From contig JAFMVE010000003.1 in assembly GCA_025499705.1 (NCBI GenBank), positions 62,001 through 126,000 of the forward strand: a stretch of 64,000 nucleotides of DNA, given 5' to 3'. Below are positions 44,346-51,098 of this stretch, piece by piece. How positions within the stretch are numbered: the stretch's first letter is position 1; every line of letters starts with the position of its first letter. The DNA comes from Carboxylicivirga caseinilyticus. Its GTDB lineage: Bacteria; Bacteroidota; Bacteroidia; Bacteroidales; Marinilabiliaceae. The notes under the pieces are model-generated. The model was not told the origin of the DNA, made no database searches, and saw nothing but the letters and a program-made list of their open reading frames with translations. The position numbers and the translations under genes are program-made.

Positions 44346-44823
44346 GAAGATCATGTTGATAAATCCAATTAATAACACAATATGAATTACAATAGTTTTT
44401 TGCGGGTTTAATTGTAAGACTTTCGTCCGGTGATTGCAGCTGGTAGTTTTTATCTATGGTCAAACAGTCACCTGATAGTTTTTTATTAGGATCATGATGG
44501 TCTATCAATTCAGAAACTAAATCTTTTAGTTCTTGCAGCTCAGTTGTATTGATTGTATAGGCTAATTTTTTTCTATCAATGGCATCTTTATAACTTACCG
44601 AATAAGTTGTATCGTTATTGACTTTACGAATAAGTAAGGTGCTTTTTCCAAGATAAGAAGCGGTATATCCTCCATGATGCTCTATGATAATTGTGATTCT
44701 ATCAGAAGTGAAAATTGCATCCAGTTTTTGTTTCATACCAGACGAGGAATTTTGAATTAGGCAAAACCCCCAGCTTATCAATGCTGTCAGCGTAATAAAG
44801 TAGTTAATAGCTTTCCACTTCAT
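44332..44823 (-). CDS. hypothetical exported or membrane-anchored protein
   Basis: 163 residues with an N-terminal hydrophobic segment (FITLTALISWGFCL) that may be a signal anchor or a lipoprotein signal without a clear lipobox. The rest is mixed alpha/beta with Cys residues near 119, 143 and 147. I recognise no family. It is convergent with the saccharopine dehydrogenase gene, 29 bp apart, and appears to be transcribed alone. Confidence 0.6.
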   Translation of the reverse strand: MKWKAINYFITLTALISWGFCLIQNSSSGMKQKLDAIFTSDRITIIIEHHGGYTASYLGKSTLLIRKVNNDTTYSVSYKDAIDRKKLAYTINTTELQELKDLVSELIDHHDPNKKLSGDCLTIDKNYQLQSPDESLTIKPAKNYCNSYCVINWIYQHDLQPKK

Positions 44824-44845
44824 AACGGATGTGTAGTTGAAATTT

Positions 44846-44860
44846 GTACAATAAATGTAC
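44846..44860. promoter_or_regulatory. inverted repeat GTACA-N5-TGTAC
   Basis: Perfect 5-bp arms centred 30 bp upstream of the gene starting at 44823. It could be an operator; short arms make this weak. Confidence 0.3.
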
Positions 44861-44940
44861 TAATTAATTGAATAGGAATTAAATGTTTTGACGTTGATTA
44901 TTAACTGATATGAAAGAAGTTGTGTTGAGATTATAATACA

Positions 44941-44976
44941 AAAAATCCGCTTCTGACTTTTCAAAAGCGGATTTTT
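44941..44976 (-). terminator. terminator of the radical SAM / thioredoxin reductase operon
   Basis: AAAAATCCGCTT (44941-44952) pairs perfectly with AAGCGGATTTTT (44965-44976) across a 12-base loop, 22 bp after the thioredoxin reductase stop. T-runs lie on both strands. Confidence 0.85.
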
Positions 44977-44998
44977 CGGATAAATGTAATTATATAGT

Positions 44999-46270
44999 CT
45001 ATACGTCCAGTTCTCTTGTAACAGCAATTGCCGCAATAGTTCCATCTGCCACAGCAGTGGTTATCTGACGGTATTTCTTACTTCGTATATCACCAATGGC
45101 GTAGACGCCATCCAGACTGGTCATCATATCTTCATTAGTGGTAATATAACCCCAATCATCAGTTGCCAGATCACCATCCAGGAAGTCGGTATTTGGTTTC
45201 ATTCCAACAAAAATAAAAACACCATCGCCTTGTAAGGTATTTGTCTCACCGGTTTTGAGGTTCTCGGTTTTTACAAACATCTTGTTACCATTCTTCTCAA
45301 ATCCTCGAGGTTCAGTGTCGAATACGAAGTTTATTTTAGGATTGGCAAAGGCTTTCTCCTGTGCTTCTTTATTGGCCTGAAGTTTATCAAACTGATGAAT
45401 AATGGTGATCTTTTTTGCAAATTTTGAGATGAAGTCAGCTTCTTCGATAGCTGTGTTACCTCCACCTATTACAATCACATCCTTATCATTGAAATACTTG
45501 GCATCGCAGGTAGCACAATATGAAATACCGTTACCTTTCAACTCCTTTTCGCCCGGTACATTCAAATAGCGTGGTGAAGCACCAGTTGCCAGAATAATCT
45601 TTTTGGCATGAATGGTTTCATATTCGTCAACCACAACGGTTTTATTCTTCAAATCTACTTTAGCCACATCAACGGCTACCTTATATTTTGTTCCGCAAAT
45701 TTTGGTTTGCTCCGACATGTAATGTGCCAGCATATAACCAGGCTGAGGATCAACAAAACCAGGGTAATTCGATATTTTGTGAGTGGTAGAAATCTGACCA
45801 CCGGGTAACTGTATGTCAACCAAAGCGGCCTTAATACGAGCCTGACAAAGGTATAATCCAGCTGTTAGACCTGCAGGGCCACCACCTAAGATCAGTACTT
45901 CATATTCCGATACTTTTGGCTGAATTTTTCCTTTGATTTCTGCCACTTTCTCGTGATGAATCAAAGCATCCAGGTTTTTAACCAAATCAGAACGTTTGAT
46001 ACCGCCCGTTAATTTATCACCAACCAGTTTTCCATCTTCATAAAAGATAACTGTAGGAGAGCCGTTTACCTCAAGGCTTTCGGCAAGTTCTCTGTTTTCC
46101 TGGCGGAAGATCTTTACAAACTTTATTTCGTCGCCATACAGATTTGAAAGATTTTCAAATTTTGGGGCCAAGGCTTCGCATGGAGGGCATTCGGTAGAGT
46201 AAAAATCAACAGCTACTTTACCACCATTAATTACCTCCTGATCAAATTCTTTTTGGGTAATTTCCTTCAT
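44999..46270 (-). CDS. trxB: thioredoxin-thioredoxin reductase fusion
   Basis: 423 residues. Residues 1-105 are a thioredoxin domain with active site ECPPC (Cys28, Cys31) in place of the usual CGPC. Residues about 120-423 are a low-molecular-weight thioredoxin reductase: FAD motif LGGGPAGLTAGLYLCQA, redox pair CATC (Cys252, Cys255), NADPH motif GGGNTAIEEADF and C-terminal AIGDIRSKKYRQITTAVADGTIAA. In known fusions (mostly in actinobacteria) the thioredoxin is usually C-terminal; here it is N-terminal. The gene starts 4 bp after the radical SAM gene, so it probably supplies reducing power to, or acts on the thiols of, the product of that operon. Confidence 0.92.
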   Translation of the reverse strand: MKEITQKEFDQEVINGGKVAVDFYSTECPPCEALAPKFENLSNLYGDEIKFVKIFRQENRELAESLEVNGSPTVIFYEDGKLVGDKLTGGIKRSDLVKNLDALIHHEKVAEIKGKIQPKVSEYEVLILGGGPAGLTAGLYLCQARIKAALVDIQLPGGQISTTHKISNYPGFVDPQPGYMLAHYMSEQTKICGTKYKVAVDVAKVDLKNKTVVVDEYETIHAKKIILATGASPRYLNVPGEKELKGNGISYCATCDAKYFNDKDVIVIGGGNTAIEEADFISKFAKKITIIHQFDKLQANKEAQEKAFANPKINFVFDTEPRGFEKNGNKMFVKTENLKTGETNTLQGDGVFIFVGMKPNTDFLDGDLATDDWGYITTNEDMMTSLDGVYAIGDIRSKKYRQITTAVADGTIAAIAVTRELDV

Positions 46271-46274
46271 CTGT

Positions 46275-47585
46275 TCAAATATTTATTTCTGAGTATAATC
46301 CAATTCCTAATTCTAATAATTCCTGAACGGGTCGGCAGTCAGGCGAATTTATTTTGCCAGTTCTGTTCTTGGCAATAGCAGTACAACCACCACCACATGC
46401 CAGCCTTACAGCGCAATTGCTGCATTCAGTAATAGACAAAACATCACGTTCTTCCCATTCCTCAATTTTTTCCTCATTGAGTTGTATTTCAGGATAAAAT
46501 GTTCCTAATTCATCACCTTCATTTCCAACAGTTGCAGTACAGGAATAAATTTTACCTGTGTAATCAAATGCCCATTCTGTTTTGGTTCCTGTACACGAAT
46601 CAAACAATGGGTTAGGCAGTTCACCATTTTCAAAAATGAACTTTGAAATGGAGAAGGCAGGTTTGTGAAACTCCAATGTTTCAGGATTTTCTTTGATGAT
46701 CTTATAGATCTCCTGGTACATTTCGATGCGTGAAAACAATCGCTTATTATTGGTCTGACAATGATGTAATTCGTAATTACGACCTAAAGCTGTTTTGAAA
46801 AGAGGACTTTTTGTCCATCCTTTTGCAATGGCATATCTTGCGAAATCAGGCAAATTATGAACGTTTTCTTTGTCGATAATCATTCGCAGGTTTACCGGTA
46901 TCTGATTCTTCAGCAATGCATCAATACCATCTGAGATTCGTTCAAAACTACCTTTGCCTCCGCGTAACATACGACGTGCGTCATGAACCTCCTGAGTTCC
47001 GTCAACTGTTACCTGTATCTCCCGTATCCTTCCTTTTTTCAGTGCCTCAATGAAATCAATTAGATTGTAACCATTCGTTACAACAGCAATGTCCAATTCT
47101 CTTTTATTGGCTTCACTTATGATTCGTTCGATACTCTCTTTCTTAACAGCGTTGTTCAGTAATGGCTCACCACCAAAAATGGTAATGTATTTTCTACGAT
47201 GAGCAAACTGATGGTCAACGTATTTGAAAAAAGCATCAATCACTTCGTTTTTTACTGTTTCGTTCGGATTGGTATATTCATCCTGAAAACAGTACGAACA
47301 GTTGAAGTTACATGCATACCAGGGCGTGAAAAATAATTGCACTTCATCTTCATCCCGGTCATCTATAAAATCAAGGTATTTGCTTTTAAAGAGTTGTTCT
47401 TCTTTTTGAAGATCAACAAGGTAACCTTTTTCGATAAATTCACTCAGGTTGTCGCTTGATTGTTCCTTGAAAGCTTTTGCTTCATGAGGTTCAAGAACAT
47501 CAGCATTACCTGAAAGCGGATTTACGATAAAGTAATTATCGGAATCGGCAATTTTTGAAAATATATTATGTTTGGAGAATTCCAT
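46275..47585 (-). CDS. radical SAM/SPASM peptide-maturase-type enzyme
   Basis: 436 residues. The N-terminal roughly 85 residues resemble the leader-handling region of peptide maturases (FIVNPLSGNADVLEP, IEKGYLVD). The radical SAM cluster motif is YACNFNCSYC (Cys92, Cys96, Cys99), followed by IFGGEPLL and VTVDGTQEVHDARR. The C-terminal SPASM region has SCTG, YSCTAT and ECSNCAVRLACGGGC, enough Cys for auxiliary iron-sulfur clusters. Such enzymes install thioether, C-C or other crosslinks in ribosomal peptides. A 31-residue Cys-containing peptide gene lies 56 bp upstream and is its probable substrate. The downstream gene is a thioredoxin-reductase fusion. Confidence 0.92.
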   Translation of the reverse strand: MEFSKHNIFSKIADSDNYFIVNPLSGNADVLEPHEAKAFKEQSSDNLSEFIEKGYLVDLQKEEQLFKSKYLDFIDDRDEDEVQLFFTPWYACNFNCSYCFQDEYTNPNETVKNEVIDAFFKYVDHQFAHRRKYITIFGGEPLLNNAVKKESIERIISEANKRELDIAVVTNGYNLIDFIEALKKGRIREIQVTVDGTQEVHDARRMLRGGKGSFERISDGIDALLKNQIPVNLRMIIDKENVHNLPDFARYAIAKGWTKSPLFKTALGRNYELHHCQTNNKRLFSRIEMYQEIYKIIKENPETLEFHKPAFSISKFIFENGELPNPLFDSCTGTKTEWAFDYTGKIYSCTATVGNEGDELGTFYPEIQLNEEKIEEWEERDVLSITECSNCAVRLACGGGCTAIAKNRTGKINSPDCRPVQELLELGIGLYSEINI

Positions 47586-47641
47586 TTTTGATAATTTGGT
47601 TAAACAGGACCGACCTGCAGAACAAGCCGGCCCCGATTAAA

Positions 47642-47737
47642 TTAGTCGTGACAACCCGCAACTATTTTCGAGTTTTTAGCACAACATTGTGCTACTTTGT
47701 TGTCACTCTTCTTAGCTTTCTTAACTAACGACTTCAT
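47642..47737 (-). CDS. 31-residue Cys-containing peptide, candidate radical SAM substrate
   Basis: A complete ATG-to-TAA frame of 31 codons between the methyltransferase (26 bp upstream) and the radical SAM gene (56 bp downstream). The N-terminal half is strongly basic (MKSLVKKAKKSDNK) and the C-terminal half carries the pair Cys18-Cys19 (VAQCCAKNSK) and Cys28 near the end (VAGCHD). The peptide ends right after CHD. Composition (basic leader, Cys-rich core) and position are what a small RiPP precursor or Clo7bot-like Cys-rich peptide would show, but I could not match it to a named family. It was too short for routine gene calls; its exact placement in a tight operon is the main support. Confidence 0.7.
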   Translation of the reverse strand: MKSLVKKAKKSDNKVAQCCAKNSKIVAGCHD

Positions 47738-47763
47738 TTGTTATTAAATTAAGGAATTAAAAA

Positions 47764-48399
47764 TCAACCACAACACTTCTTACGTCCGGCAATAGTAAAG
47801 CTCACCACTTGTATGTGACCTTTGGGATAAGGTTTTGACTCTTCAATAATTTCGATATCAACAAACCCAACCTTTTTTAAGGTGTTCAAATAATCTTCTT
47901 TGGTGGTAGCTCCTGCCCAGCATTCAGCAACAGCCTGAGGATCGTTTCTGTACTCTACCGGTACCTCGGCAGTAGCATAAATATCGCTTACTACAAAACG
48001 ACCACTGTTTTTAAGAATTCGTTCCACCTCGCTCCATACCTTGAATTTATCTTTAGCATGGTTGATGGTACAATTGGATATAATCAAATCAACTGTAGCC
48101 GAATCTACTTTAATATCTTCCAATTCTGATTTACGAAATTCAGCATTGCTAACACCCAGTTTTGCTGCATTCTTTTCTGCTTTTTTAAGCATGCCTTCTG
48201 ATACATCAATACCAATAGCCAAACCGTATTCACCTACTTCCTGAGCCAGTCTGATAACGTCGGTACCACGACCGCTGCCCAGGTCAACACAAACTTCTCC
48301 GGGTTTTGCTTTTGAATATTCAATGGCTGATCCGCATGAAAGACAACAGTTTCCTTCAGCCAGTTCTGAATATCTGATTTCAATTTTCTGAGTATTCAT
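47764..48399 (-). CDS. ArsM-like SAM-dependent methyltransferase
   Basis: 211 residues of the class I methyltransferase fold: motif I VCVDLGSGRGTDVIRLA, motif II IGIDVSEGMLKKAEKNA, then DLIISNCTINHAKDK and LKNSGRFVVSDIY. The layout and Cys placement (GNCCLSCGSA near the N-terminus, AECWAGA in the middle, C-terminal KKCCG) follow arsenite methyltransferase (ArsM) relatives, although I cannot confirm the full arsenic-binding Cys set. In this position it heads an operon with a Cys-rich peptide, a radical SAM maturase and a thioredoxin reductase, so its substrate could be metalloid, thiol or the peptide itself. The upstream gap (48400-48542) holds several inverted repeats. Confidence 0.85.
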   Translation of the reverse strand: MNTQKIEIRYSELAEGNCCLSCGSAIEYSKAKPGEVCVDLGSGRGTDVIRLAQEVGEYGLAIGIDVSEGMLKKAEKNAAKLGVSNAEFRKSELEDIKVDSATVDLIISNCTINHAKDKFKVWSEVERILKNSGRFVVSDIYATAEVPVEYRNDPQAVAECWAGATTKEDYLNTLKKVGFVDIEIIEESKPYPKGHIQVVSFTIAGRKKCCG

Positions 48400-48422
48400 A
48401 TGAATATTTTTAATATTTACTG

Positions 48423-48512
48423 ATCGTTGAGAAACGATAAAAGATGTAAGTGTTACGGATGTTGTAATTTACAATATTCTTTCTTTAATAGAATAAGAAT
48501 AGAATCGTTTCT
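48423..48512. promoter_or_regulatory. ATCGTT repeats and TTGTAA-T-TTACAA palindrome upstream of the methyltransferase operon
   Basis: ATCGTT at 48423-48428 faces AACGAT at 48433-48438 across four bases, and a third copy lies at 48504-48509; the 9-base forms AGAAACGAT (48430-48438) and ATCGTTTCT (48504-48512) are inverted relative to each other. Between them TTGTAATTTACAA (48462-48474) is an exact palindrome. This 143-bp gap must contain the operon promoter and is a plausible repressor-binding region. Confidence 0.45.
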
Positions 48513-48542
48513 GCTTAATTAATATTGTTTTTAAATAGGTGT

Positions 48543-48971
48543 TTAAGCCGATTGCTGATGTTTTTCAATCTTTTTCAATAAGAATTTTTGAGTTTTGATA
48601 CCAACAAAACGGTCAACCTCCTTGCCATCTTTAAATAAAATAAGAGTAGGTATATTTCTTACTTTATATTTGGCTGCAATGGGCTGATGATTATCTACAT
48701 TGACCTTAGCTACTTTGGAACTAGAATCAAGTGATTCAGCAACCTCGTTTAATACAGGAGACATCATTTTACAGGGTCCGCACCAGGGTGCCCAAAAATC
48801 AACTAAAGTGACTCCTGATCTGATATGTGTCTTGAAATTTTTATTGTCTAATATTCTGATTTTTGAACTGGCTGGTGTGTCAGGCATATTTTTCATCTTT
48901 TTGTAGTTGATTGCTACATAAATGATTAAAATCAAAACAACCGCGCCAATAATTATTAAAGTTGTACTCAT
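48543..48971 (-). CDS. trxA: membrane-anchored thioredoxin
   Basis: 142 residues. One N-terminal transmembrane helix (LIIIGAVVLILIIYVAI) precedes a complete thioredoxin domain with active site WAPWCGPCKMM and cis-Pro IPTLILF. The active-site domain probably faces the periplasm if the helix is an uncleaved signal, but orientation is not certain. Its ATG overlaps the stop of the DUF1847 gene (ATGA), a sign of translational coupling. It is the third gene of the block beginning at 50704. Confidence 0.92.
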   Translation of the reverse strand: MSTTLIIIGAVVLILIIYVAINYKKMKNMPDTPASSKIRILDNKNFKTHIRSGVTLVDFWAPWCGPCKMMSPVLNEVAESLDSSSKVAKVNVDNHQPIAAKYKVRNIPTLILFKDGKEVDRFVGIKTQKFLLKKIEKHQQSA

Positions 48972-49444
48972 TCTTTTTCAGTGTTTAATGCAGTTAAGGT
49001 ATGATGCTTCAGTTTACGATCTTTAACAACCAAGGGAGTTACAGGTACTTTTGATTTGGAGTTGAATATCATATCGTGTCCAACACAAAGCCCCATCATA
49101 ATATTAAGTTCGGTTTTATTCTGAGACAGAAAATCGGCCTGACCAGCAGGATTACACGATATACCTTTATAACCTGGAACCAAATCATCAAACTTAACCT
49201 TGCCTAGTTTACAATTAGCCTTAGCCACTTCAATATTATTCAAGGTTAGGATTTGTTCCAATGATTCTGCCTGTTTTTCAAATGCAATACAATTAGCAAT
49301 TCCAACTTTTTTAATTCCTGCTTCATGGCAATAGGCAATGATTTCGCTTACTCTGTCTATTTTAGGATTGAGTGAATCTTCAGCAATTTTCAAAATAGCT
49401 TTATCTTCCTCGTTATATAATTTTGTGTATTCCTGACTTTCCAT
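48968..49444 (-). CDS. DUF1847 family protein (shortened)
   Basis: 158 residues matching DUF1847: SRVSEIIAYCHEAG-type segment (here RVSEIIAYCHEAGIKKVGIANCIAFEKQAE), CKLGKV, GISCNPAGQADFLS, LNIMMGLCVGHDMIF and VPVTPLVVKDRKLKHH. The family is Cys-rich and often annotated as metal-binding. Full-length members, as I recall, carry an extra N-terminal Cys cluster that is absent here. No biochemical function is established. It is coupled by an ATGA overlap to the thioredoxin gene and lies 75 bp after the flavin oxidoreductase gene. Confidence 0.85.
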   Translation of the reverse strand: MESQEYTKLYNEEDKAILKIAEDSLNPKIDRVSEIIAYCHEAGIKKVGIANCIAFEKQAESLEQILTLNNIEVAKANCKLGKVKFDDLVPGYKGISCNPAGQADFLSQNKTELNIMMGLCVGHDMIFNSKSKVPVTPLVVKDRKLKHHTLTALNTEKE

Positions 49445-49519
49445 TCTATTAATATTAGCTGCTATTCCTCGTTACCTTGAAAATGGTAGATTAATAATAC
49501 ATCAACCTATATTTGTAAT

Positions 49520-50704
49520 TTACATTCCTGGTATTCGGGGAATATTTTTAAGTTTTGTATTCTTAAAGTAAAATCCCCATGCTTTTTTCAGCCAATGACC
49601 TACAATTGGCATCATTATCATGGTTTCTTTTTTGTCGGTTCTGGATACATAAGCCGCACCGTCGCCGGAGTCCATTACACAAATAATGCTTATTTTATCG
49701 GTATAGACTTTGGTTTTTCCTGTTCCTAATATTTGCTGGTGTACATTATATGCCGCTACATCAGCCATTATTTCAGCCATATGACCTTGTTTTGCAGCCC
49801 ATTTGGGTCCTATCATATCAGCAGAATCACCAATGGCATATATATTTTCGTATCCTTCAACCTGACAGGTAGGATGTGTTTTTACAAAACCTGATTCAGT
49901 TAAAGGAAGATTAGAACTCTGAAGAACCGAGTGACCTGATCCGCCAGCAATAAAAATAATTAAATCGCTTTCAAGCTTTTTTTCGCCTTCAAACAGGATT
50001 TCACCTTTATTAAAGCTAAGTATTTTCTTTCCTACGTGTTGGTTGATTTTATAACGTTGAAAGAATTTTGTCAGATTACCATAGGCTTTGGCTCCCATCT
50101 TTTTACCTGGTTCAGCCATTGGAGCAAAGAAATTGAGCTCAAATGAGTCCAACAAACCTTTTTTCTTCAAATAGGTACTGATATTAAATAGTAATTCAAA
50201 GGCTGGTCCACCTCTTACAACTGTTCCTTTTTCATCTTTTGGATTACCACCGAATCCTATTGCAATTTTACCATTACCTCGTTGTACCAGTTTTTCTAAT
50301 TCGTCCTTAATTTCAAGGGCTTGTTCAGGTGCTCCGCAAATAGATAAAGTATTTTCAATTCCCTGAGCTTTTACTTTGTGCATTCCTAAAGCTATAAACA
50401 AGTAATCGTAACTTATTTCACTATTCTGTAGTTGTACTTTGTTGTTTGTAGGGTCGATTTGAACAACCGGATCAATAATTAATTCAAAACCATGCTTTTT
50501 TTGAAGCTTTTTGAGTTTGACAGAACTGTTATCAAAACTAATTCCGTTAACAGGTATCCAGATTGAAATTGGATAAACAAAGAAATAATCCCGGTTGGAA
50601 ACCAATGTTACTTTATATCCTTTTTCTCTAAGTTTAATTGCTGCTTCAACACCTGCAATACCTCCTCCGAGCACTACAAAATGTTTATCTGAGTTTGTTC
50701 TCAT
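49520..50704 (-). CDS. FAD-dependent oxidoreductase, sulfide:quinone reductase / NDH-2 like
   Basis: 394 residues. FAD-binding GxGxxG near the N-terminus (VVLGGGIAGVEAAIKL), NRDYFFVYPISIWIPV, the second dinucleotide region (IAIGFGGNPKDEKGTVVRGGPAFE) and the flavin motif IYAIGDSADMIG with KWAAKQGHMAE. The overall layout is that of sulfide:quinone oxidoreductases and related type II dehydrogenases. Cys residues are few (SICGAPE, TCQVEG), so the classic SQR redox pair is not evident and sulfide may not be the substrate. It is the first gene of a block with DUF1847 and thioredoxin, preceded by a TAnnTTTG box. Confidence 0.88.
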   Translation of the reverse strand: MRTNSDKHFVVLGGGIAGVEAAIKLREKGYKVTLVSNRDYFFVYPISIWIPVNGISFDNSSVKLKKLQKKHGFELIIDPVVQIDPTNNKVQLQNSEISYDYLFIALGMHKVKAQGIENTLSICGAPEQALEIKDELEKLVQRGNGKIAIGFGGNPKDEKGTVVRGGPAFELLFNISTYLKKKGLLDSFELNFFAPMAEPGKKMGAKAYGNLTKFFQRYKINQHVGKKILSFNKGEILFEGEKKLESDLIIFIAGGSGHSVLQSSNLPLTESGFVKTHPTCQVEGYENIYAIGDSADMIGPKWAAKQGHMAEIMADVAAYNVHQQILGTGKTKVYTDKISIICVMDSGDGAAYVSRTDKKETMIMMPIVGHWLKKAWGFYFKNTKLKNIPRIPGM

Positions 50705-50780
50705 AGTTTTGTTTTTAACAAAAGGTACAAACGAATTTTAATTATTTCCACCGTCGGAGTGGATGAAATAAATGGTTTGA

Positions 50781-50788
50781 CAAAAATA
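50781..50788 (-). promoter_or_regulatory. -7 element upstream of the flavin oxidoreductase gene
   Basis: TATTTTTG on the minus strand matches TAnnTTTG, about 75 bp before the ATG. No standard -33 element is visible. Confidence 0.4.
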
Positions 50789-50972
50789 TCGGATGTCTTT
50801 TTGTTAAACGAAAAATGTCAATAGTCAGATGGTGGTGGTTAGGGTATAATATGACAGGTTTTTTACTATCAAACTATATTTTTATAAAAAAATGGAGTAA
50901 GGTGTCTTTGAGGATGCGATAAAACGACATGAAAATTAATGAATTAGGTATTTTATATTGATTGTAAACAAA

Positions 50973-50999
50973 AAGGGTGTTCGATTAGTGAACACCCTT
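50973..50999 (-). terminator. terminator of the GH81 gene
   Basis: AAGGGTGTTC (50973-50982) pairs perfectly with GAACACCCTT (50990-50999) across a 7-base loop. On the minus strand TTTTTG follows. It lies 100 bp after the GH81 stop. Confidence 0.8.
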
Positions 51000-51098
51000 C
51001 CTGGAACTATTTTAATAAAACATTAAATACTTTTCATAATTTATAAGTCATTGTTTGATTGAAAGTATTTGATTTTGCTATTCCATAAGAATACTAAT

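Larger units (their letters stand above)
50705..51098. other. intergenic region between flavin oxidoreductase and GH81 genes
   Basis: 394 bases holding the promoter of the minus-strand oxidoreductase block and, nearer 51000, the terminator of the GH81 gene. The stretch 50820-50970 shows nothing further. Confidence 0.6.

Noticed and set aside
49513..49524. Second TTGTAATTTACA as an operator
   Set aside because: It covers the stop codon of the flavoprotein gene and lacks the last base of the palindrome; chance in AT-rich DNA is a sufficient explanation.
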